Shown: in pieces, positions 55,833 to 64,000 of the stretch | Numbering within the stretch: the first letter of the stretch is position 1 | Layout of the letters: each line of letters starts with the position of its first letter | Assembly: GCA_030062745.1 (NCBI GenBank) | Contig: CP099839.1 | Location: forward strand, 38,021,816 to 38,085,815 | Length of the DNA stretch: 64,000 nt | Source: Capitulum mitella | Lineage: Eukaryota > Arthropoda > Thecostraca > Pollicipedomorpha > Pollicipedidae | Reading direction: 5' to 3' | The notes under the pieces: generated by a model | What the model was told of the DNA's origin: nothing | What the model saw: the letters and a program-made list of their open reading frames with translations, nothing else | Databases searched by the model: none | Position numbers and translations under genes: made by a program

Positions 55833-57181
55833 TGAAAACTTCGCTCATGTCCGGCCTGTTCTAGCGCAGACCAGTTTAAACCTGAGGACATCGTTGCGAC
55901 TAACCAACTCGGTCAGGTATCAGCTTCGCGATTTTCTGATTATCACCGATCTATGGCCAAATAATTAATTCTTTGTGGCGCAGGGCAGCAGAATTATCAG
56001 GACGTTCTTTACCACCACGGATTCAAGTCGTGCCAGGTGATTTCAAGCGCATGCATTATTTTGCCATCTCATCTGTGTCTGAGTCCGGACGTCGCACTGA
56101 TTCTCTTAACAGAACGCTTCCATAAACGAAGAACTGTAAGATCATTTAAGTCCGCATAACCAGTCTACGTCGAAGTATTTTATTACGTTGACGAGACCAT
56201 ATTGTTCTGGTACGACGAATTTTCAACTTCAGCGGCACGCTAAAACAGACTACTTTCGGATTTCCTCAAGGCCAGTGATAGTTTTGTTTCTTATCACCAG
56301 GTTTCAGAGAGCGTATGCGTTTCCTATGATGGCTAAAAATCGTCAGTGGAAACACTGATGTTTTGAAGGATGCTGTACTGGATTTCTAGGGATTATTACT
56401 TGTAAAGTTTGTCATAACCTCAACAAGTCAGTAACTAAATAAGCCGGCATAATGCTTGATTGCGAATGTAGCTGGCATAACCTTAAGTTTAGCAAGTTCA
56501 ATGGAAACAAACTGATCACACTTTTCGGCAGTCCTGGGGCGTGTCTGGCAACAGAGACATCATGAACTGAATTGAGAGACTAGCTGGATGGGCGCCGAAT
56601 GACCCTGCAGTCGGTGCGCCCCTAAGCCCCAATAACCAACCGAGAGACTACCTGGCGAAGGAAACTTTCGAAACTGGGATAATTTACCGTAACTGATGAG
56701 ATATGACATCCCATTTTGAAAATGTTTTGAAAATGCTGTTGTGGCGCGGTGTGCCCTAACATTAATGGTTCATCACCTCTAGTTTACTCCCTCGGAGCCA
56801 CCTATCGAACCGAGTAGGTACAGTAAATTTGGGCAAAGTATTAACGAAAATTGTCAGAGGAAACACTGTAAGCTTTCGGCAAGCGGAGCATCGGTGTTGG
56901 TCACAAATATCAACACATCCTTTTGGTGAGGGTTAACTTACATTAAACGAGCGCAGCAAATGAGCATGGACCGGCAGGACTTATTCATTCAACGTCACAA
57001 ACGAAGTCTAATGATGCGTTTTGTTCGCGCTTTGCGCGGATGGGCCGATAACGACCGCACGGTGTACAAGCGAGGCGAGTGGCGGCCGCCGGACGCGGCG
57101 CGCCGCCTTGCGGCCGCGCCCGCAGAGGTAACGTCATAGGGCGCATTCGCAACGACGCGGACGACGTAGAATCTATGTCGT
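55833..57181. other. No firm gene
   Basis: Around 56190-56280 a frame reads TLKQTTFGFPQGQ, loosely like RT motif B, but nothing before or after supports it. GC-rich block begins near 57050. Confidence 0.35.
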
Positions 57182-57970
57182 TGACGTCATTCATGATATC
57201 ATACACCAAAGATTCTGCGCGTTTTGGTGTTCGCAGCGACCCCGACGACAAAGATTCTACTTGACGTCACCACGTCACTTGGAGTTTTTGTCGGACGCGC
57301 AGAATATTTTTCCGTTACTTTGTTAATGTTAGACAGAAATGGCGCAACAGGTTCATATTTAAACTGGTGAGGTCATGCGTAGTTTCTATGGTTACGGTGC
57401 GTGTAGGGTACGAGCGGACTAAAGCTTCCAAATAATCGTGCGGATCAGGCAGTGGCGGCGACCTATGGGTTAACTGGTTATTGTGTGGGTTACGTTGCCG
57501 ATGTCTAAAGCGACCTGACAGACAAAACAGGAACCGAAGAGGACACAGATTACACTTTTACCTCACCGACAGCCAGTAACCGCACTTGAACAATGTGAAC
57601 TCTTTGGGCTCTGTCTATCCGAACTCGTGAATTGCAGCGAATTCATATCTGATTCACTGCCGATTCACGATGATTGTTGTCCGGTGTCAGTTATTGACAG
57701 AGACGGTGATGTCTTGCATGCGCAGTTGTTGTCATTAGTCTAACAGAGCTGTAAAAAAAGATTGGCAAGCCGCGAAACACGTCCGAAAAAGATTCTACGT
57801 GACGTCATCCAGAAAAGAATATTCTTCCCGCGTTGCAAGTACACCCACAGTGAGGGGAACATCGCTCTGCCTCCACCGTTCGGCGGCGAGCCGCGCCGGG
57901 CGGCGGTCACGAGGCGGGTGAAGCTAGACCGACTGGCGTCCGCGCCAGTCTTTCTTGACGGGTGACGTCA
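57182..57970. promoter_or_regulatory. Cluster of four CRE octamers in CpG-rich sequence
   Basis: Perfect TGACGTCA at 57182, 57262, 57800 and 57963. Two of them sit in the shared block AAGATTCTAC-TGACGTCA, so part of this is duplicated. GC-rich islands at 57050-57130 and 57870-57960 suggest promoters or a CRE-bearing repeat. Confidence 0.4.
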
Positions 57971-60900
57971 CGGAGAACCCGCGAGTGCGTACAGAGAGTG
58001 ATGATTGCAATGGAGGGGGCCGAATTTCGGGCGTGTCGCTCCGACTGGACGTAGAAATATGACAAACCTCATCAGACAATACGAGACAAACCCGCTGATA
58101 AGTCAGCAACAAAAGGGGGTACAAATGTGCCGACATTAACGAACTGAAAGATTTCTCTGATGACTTGTCCTTGAGATAAGTACTTCAAGATGAAATCCCC
58201 GCTTCAAGAGACAAATTCCCGAAATCAGTAGCAGGAGTCACAGGTCACGGGTCACGGGTCAGAACCTTTAGTACAGGCCTGCCATCTCCCCAGACTTTCC
58301 CCAGACATGACTTGTTACTAAATTGTAATTCGCCCATGGATTCCGTAATTGAAATTCAAGCTCCGGAATAAAACGCAAGCACCAAAGGAAATCTCCTTAG
58401 TACGATATTGGTTATTTTCACAGAGGTTTGTGTATATCCTAGCTTCGTGTGTCGACCACAAGGAAAGTTTTCCCTTTCGTATTTTATCTTATTCCTGGAT
58501 TGACGTCAAGACTGTGCTCGGCTGATAAGGTGACTGAAGAAATCAAGGAACCTCAGGTCTACGATCGTTGTCTTTCGCTGGACAGAAGTTACACTAATGG
58601 TGCTTAGTAGTTTGGCCATATCAGCAAGTATTCTGGCACTACATTGGCAAATGATTCATTGCAGCGCCTGTGGCGAAGCCGTTGAGTGAAGTTGGGCTCT
58701 AAGGGCAAGTTTTACGCTTGCAAATTGTTTTCGTTTTTGCTTACATTGTTTTCTTATTTATTCATACTTTACAAAAACGAGAACCATTGTCGCTGGGGCA
58801 CTTAATAACTCGGCTTGGTAATTTTGGTCATTTCTGTTCCGAAATTAGTCTGGTAGGCGGGGGCTTGTTATTTGGATTTAGGAATATCGTTTCGCGGATA
58901 TCCACTACAAGGCTGGTCGCGTTGTCAGTTAGCTGTTCCATGCGGCAAATATCCGCGGTGAATAAATTCGATTAGGAAATCCTCTTGTTATCTCAAGTCT
59001 TTCCGTCTTGGATTGGACTTTGTCGTGCGAGAGTTTCTGAATAGGCACTGGACAACTCATTTCACTGATGTTCACTTCATAGTTGGTCAAAATTTTCATT
59101 AGCAGTTTTTTCAAGCTTCAAAGCGGTCTCAGCAAAAAAAAAATATTACAGAAGAGTGAATTATTATTGGCTCGGACGACTGAAAAACCGCCCCAACCAT
59201 CGCGTCGTTTCGGCGGTACCCAGGCATAGAATTCCCTGTGCCTCTCTAAGAGGAAGATGAGGTCAACGTCATTCGCGGGTTCCCACAGCAGAGAACGCCA
59301 GGGGCCGCTGTCCTACCATCAGGTATAGACGGCCGCACCACGGCCCTGCAGGCGACTTATCGTCATGTAGTAGCTGCCTTTGCACTTGGGATATAACACA
59401 CAACCGCGGTCCGCGCAGCTGGCTGCTGTGGAGACGCCTTGAGGGGTCGGAGCCATCGTCATATGGTTTCCCCGCACCCAGCCGTGGACATGAACTGAGT
59501 AACCACGAAGAGCGGTCCCGTTCCGCCGGGGGAAGCTTCGTCGTCATACGAAGCACCGGAGATCGTTTTGGACGTTTCCGCCATCCAGAAAAATAATTAA
59601 CATCTCCCCAGCCGGGATGTGTGAGTTCAAGCCGATGCGTATACAGCGGTTCTGTCCATGAGGATACCTACTTGACACCGGTGGATGCAAGCCACGGAGA
59701 GGAAGGATTTAATTTTATTATCATATAGCAGTCTCAGAGGAGGCAACTTATCAAAATAAGCTCTGGATATCATGACATGGAGGACTGATGGACAATGCAG
59801 AATATAGGGCAGAATTAACCTTGACACAGCAGGGAAAGTATTTGGGACAGGGTAGTTCGCTGGCCTATAATAGTTGGAGCTTGTTAACATGGTCAAGCAA
59901 AGGTGGGTTTGGGCATACACAAGGCTAGTGTGGGGTGGCGCGTCGCCACCTTGGCAGTGGCATGGTGTTCGTGGACGCCCATCTCGGGTACGCATGGTAC
60001 CAACTTGGCGATGCGGTTCCGCCTACGGGGGGAAAGATAATCACTTGCAGGACAGCCGGGTCGGGGCGTCGGTTTGGCGAGATTGACGCCTTGGGGCAGG
60101 GACATCACCTGAAAACAGATGGGCTGGAACCATGGCAGTAGGTTAGGGATACAACGACACCCAGTGGGGCTCAGGACCCAGTCAGGACTGGTGGCCCCTG
60201 CTCGCAGGGTAAGGAACAAAGGAAAGGCGCCACGGACAGGTCAGGTCTAAAACAAGGTGAAGACGGCCCGATACCGGTGAAGGTGCGATAACCCGATAAA
60301 GCCCCTTATTCAGGGCTAGGGCAAACAAGTGAGCTTAGGTTGAAGGAGAGTCCTGATCATCCCGTTATCATTGGCTTAGGTCGAGACCCCTTTGGCGCGT
60401 GGTTCCACCAGAGCCAGGGACCGCCACGGAACGCGTCCCAGTTACTCCAGGGACAAGGATAGGGACAGGGCCGCGGTGCAGATAATTTCGTACGCAGATC
60501 CAGAGCCTGTGAGGCTGGGATTGACTTTAAGTGCTGATTATTTTGGGGTCGAGCATTTACTCTGCTTTGGAGGAATCTGCTGCGTCTAGGGACCTTGCAC
60601 CGCCGGAGGGAAAATAGGAGTCGATCAGAGATTTATTACAAGACAAAGCACGGACAGTGACGCTGCTGATGCCGAGACAACTGACATGGAAGGGGGGGGG
60701 GAGGACGACTAGGACCCAGCGGCAGCGGATCGGAGCTTAGCTGGGATTAGCGATGGCAATGGCCCAAATAAAAATTTCCTCTCAGCAATGGAGGGGACCC
60801 AGTCACCCAAATCTTAAACCCACTACGTGGGAAGGACCATTTACCCATTACCGTTTTGGAAAACCCAAGTGACCGGACGTTTGTGGAGGGCAGAGGGACC

Positions 60901-61749
60901 CATCCGTCAATCCACTCAGCCGCCCAGATTTGCCCGCTCACCCATCGTTGGCTAAATCCTTTCCGTGAGAATGAACTGTTTTTATGATCAACCAGCATTT
61001 GCGAGCTTCCACCTACACATTTTGGTGCTGATGACACGAGTCGACCACAGCAGGCCACGGCTCCTCTGATGGCGGAAGTGGGAGCGGCCACAGCTATGCC
61101 TCGCAGATGCGGTGCAGTCGGGAGAGACCCGAGCGCACCCGGCAAGGTCTAGGTTACTCTCTGGAGACTTCCCGCACCAATCTGAGCCTTGCTGCACAAT
61201 GTCGCAAATGTTGCACAGTGTTGCAAGGGCAGATATCTCGTCAGCGAAGCGCCGGAGCGCCAAACGGACAGCGCCGACGTGCTCGCGAGATCGAAATCCA
61301 TCAGAAGACCTCCAGGTCCCCAAGTCGCAAAATATTGCAATGGTGCATGACCATTCGCAATTGCAGCTGCACGTCACACAGTCCTGGGCAACGAACTCTC
61401 CCATAGTATTCCAAATAGTGCGGCTTTCTTTGTGAAATGAACATGCTTATGCTTGGATGCGTTTGGAGCATGAATCTTATCGGTAACTTTTCATGTGGCG
61501 TTAGAGGATCCGTCCAAAGTGCACTTCGGAGCGCTGAGGATCCGGAAAATTTCCCATGTCCTCCGGACAATTTTCGAAGTATGATACGCAGCATCCATAG
61601 CAAATCAGCTGACTAATACAGTAAATGAACTCATGTTACGTTCAAGAGTGCCGATCTGTATTCTTTTGCCGAGACCACGACCCCTCTCGAGATCCTGTGG
61701 ATCGCGGCCCCCGTAACGATGATTTTTCCCCCAATGTTTTTTGTTAGTA
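57971..61749. other. No gene recognised
   Basis: GC content rises after 59,200. Open frames of 95-138 codons on both strands (59269-59556, 59627-59995, 60988-61404) overlap each other and show no motif. Could hold decayed retroelement sequence. Confidence 0.3.
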
Positions 61750-62903
61750 TCAACAGCACACTGGAAGGGGCCTTTTTGTGCCCCCCACATGTTTTTCTAA
61801 AAAATCTCGAGAATGGATCGGAACCGGTTGCTGCTACTTGGTGAAATTTATGGCAATTTAATAACTTGTTGATTGACACAGAAAAAAGGAGCATCGGTGG
61901 GAAATTTTTGAAGTCTGAAGCATTTCAAGTCAAGCAAGTATAACGAAAATAACGGTTTTTGCTGACAAACGGGAATTTGGTGAAAGGACTCGCGTTTTAC
62001 CGAAGATTACCGTTTGAACACAACTAGGCGACGTCGTTCGGGCATAAGTGATGGATGTACCAAGACCAAAGCCAGGGTCAAGAAGGGTCAAGGTCATCAA
62101 AAGTCAAGGTCAGCCAGTTTGTGACCTGATCCAGATTTGCTTGTAACATGTCTATTTGTATGAAATATGCATTTAAAGATCCTAATAAAAACACGTGTGT
62201 GCGCATGGATACGCTTATATATAACAGGGTCAGAGCAGGTCAAGGCCGTCAAAGGTCAAGGGTAAGTATTTCGTGACCTGGCCCAGATTTCCTTTGCATT
62301 ATGTCTGTTTTCATGAAATATGCATTCAAAAACCTTACTAAAAACACTTTTGACACATTGATACGGATATGTATATACATATATACACATACATACATAA
62401 ATGAGAACGATAGAGGTGATGAAATGTGTCGATGTTGGCTACCTTTACTGAAAATACGCCAAAAGATGGGTATAGCGCCCTCATTTACACTCAAGCTATC
62501 CCGTCTTGCTCGAAATCGGATCCGCAAAAGTTGAAAAAATGACACCATTGGTCAATGACCTGACATGACCTCGACCCGAAATTCTCAGTCAAGACGCCAA
62601 ATGAATGGAAATTGTGGTATTCCACGTTTTAACGCTCAGACTAACACCCTTTTCCTGTTTCGCGCGAAAAGTTATACGGAATGGCCTGTACGGGCCGAGA
62701 AAGTGTCCAAAGTTGATCTTTTCGACCCCATTTGACCTTGAACATATTGACCTATGGTCATGACAACCACACACAATGTAAATTGCCTGTCCACAAAATT
62801 TCATGTCTCTAGCTCTTTCCGTTTCCGAGACCGGAGGAGGGGACTTTTGTGCCCCTTCCAGTGCGTGTTAGCGCGAAACCCCCTTCCACTGCGCGGAAGG
62901 GGG
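61750..62903 (-). mobile_element. Family A transposon, copy 3
   Basis: Reverse-strand copy of 15263-16615, with CACTGGAAGGGG at both ends. The TTAA flanks have decayed (TCAA at 61750). The right end carries a 9-base-arm hairpin (CCCCCTTCC/GGAAGGGGG, 62879-62903). Confidence 0.72.
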
Positions 62904-63197
62904 TTTTGATTAGGGAATCAGAGTTTGTTCTTCGGTACCAAAACAACCAAAAAATAAGCCAAAATTAGAAATAATATTTCCGTCAGACAAAATAAAGTTG
63001 GCTCAGTCCATTGAAAAATCCACATTTGGGGAAGTTCAGATCGTCGGACCCTTGACTCGCCACCCGTCCCCTCCTTATTGTCATTTAAATATTTTCGTTT
63101 ATACACATACACACTATCATTATCAGTTACACAAAACTACACCCCTGGCTACGTTTTCTGCTTCAGAAAAAGATATAATGTCATTTTATGCGAGTTA

Positions 63198-63473
63198 CAG
63201 GATTACGTAGGAAGGATTTTACTGGGGGGGGGGGGGCGAATGCCAAATTTTGTCATATACCACTGGCATTTGGTGAAATTTATAGGAAGAGCAACCGTTT
63301 TATGTAATTTGCCTTACATTTAACGCGCAGGAAAACATATAACGTTTGCGTTTGCAACATATCTATGGTCACTATTACGTATTCCCGCGAAATTGCTACA
63401 TATCTAGTGTAGATCACTTGGCTCAGGGGGAGGGCATGGCCCCATGGCCCCCCTTCCCTGGGCTACGTCCCTG
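63198..63473. mobile_element. hAT-like short element, copy 2
   Basis: Ends CAGGATTACGTAGGAAG and GGGCTACGTCCCTG; interior collinear with 10445-10712 (TTTTGTCATAT-CACTGGCAT, CATATCTAGTGTAGA, GGCTCAGGGGG). Confidence 0.62.
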
Positions 63474-64000
63474 GTTACAGGCAAAAGGAGGTGCAAGAAG
63501 TGCATGGTGTCCTTCGCAATATTTTAGCAATGATCGTTGCCAAAACGTAAGGAGATAACATTGTGTTACACAACGGAGTAAAAGGCCCGTTTTTAGGGAT
63601 CCTCCTTCGTCTCCAAAGGTCACGGAAAACTTACCTTTGGAGGAGGAGAATATTTTCTATGGTGTGAACATACATTTGAATTACATAGCCTTGTTTTCAT
63701 ATTTTGTCGCTAACATTGCGCACTTGCGACGATTGAGCATGGTAGCCGATCGTTCATCAGAGTGCATTCAAGGCCGAATCCTTGCAGGTTGGCGAGTGGG
63801 GAGCACGTCTGGAGGACGCAAGTGAAAGGTTTGCTGCCTACCATTGGTGGATGATGCATACGGTTTAAGACATCCTGTGGACCGACTTAGTATTTTGGCA
63901 AACTTGGTAACTGTGGAAATATGTCTGGTCGCGGCGCACACGTAACAGCCTAACAAACGTGAACCTTGTTGGCGCTTTGGTTTCGCTATTCATGTGAAGG
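63474..64000. other. No gene seen
   Basis: No coding or repeat signal recognised up to the window end. Confidence 0.4.

Noticed and set aside
56190-56290. TLKQTTFGFPQGQ resembling RT motif B
   Set aside because: No YxDD box or other RT motif at the right distance.
60988-61620. Overlapping - strand frames of 100-138 codons
   Set aside because: No motif; + strand equally open.
1-64000. Bacterial-type features (operons, CRISPR arrays, Shine-Dalgarno sites)
   Set aside because: Introns, retroelements and telomere repeat show a eukaryotic genome; no regularly spaced repeats seen.

Overview
This is an animal nuclear genome window, probably from an arthropod. Three things point there: a short block of the arthropod-type telomere repeat TTAGG (seen as AACCT on the + strand, 46161-46215), split genes with GT-AG introns, and dense relics of animal transposons (Penelope-like elements, LINEs, and TTAA-flanked and hAT-like short elements). 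Coding exons are very GC-rich and stand out from AT-rich surroundings full of TA microsatellites. I cannot name the species; a crustacean or other non-insect arthropod is a guess.

Only two host genes are well supported. The first is a class A (rhodopsin-like) G-protein-coupled receptor on the - strand (4909-10214). Its three exons join in phase 0 into about 464 residues carrying TM1, TM2 and TM3-TM7. The second is a group III secreted phospholipase A2 on the + strand (45275-51275). Its four exons join in consistent phase into about 204 residues with signal peptide, calcium loop and the Cys-Cys-Arg-Asp-His-Asp catalytic site.

The second intron of the receptor holds a nearly intact Penelope-like retroelement (6364-9077). 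Its reverse transcriptase and GIY-YIG endonuclease share one reading frame, split by a single TAG. It is bounded by 401-base inverted repeats that differ at only three positions, so it is young. Older relics of the same group lie at 1-1295 and, from a different lineage, at 13755-14560. LINE relics lie at 16625-17545 and 38155-38400.

The rest is mainly dispersed repeats: a 1.35-kb TTAA-flanked family (15263-16615, 46815-48158, 61750-62903), another TTAA-flanked family with C/G-tract ends (54360-55588, partial at 52685-53043 and near 30480-30576), hAT-like elements (10445-10712, 41152-42301, 63198-63473), a fold-back element (52110-52350), 18- to 21-base minisatellites, two GC-rich in-frame tandem repeats that may be exons, and several near-perfect hairpins. 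TGACGTCA (CRE) octamers are over-represented. Coordinates, splice sites and identities were read by eye; no database search was possible.
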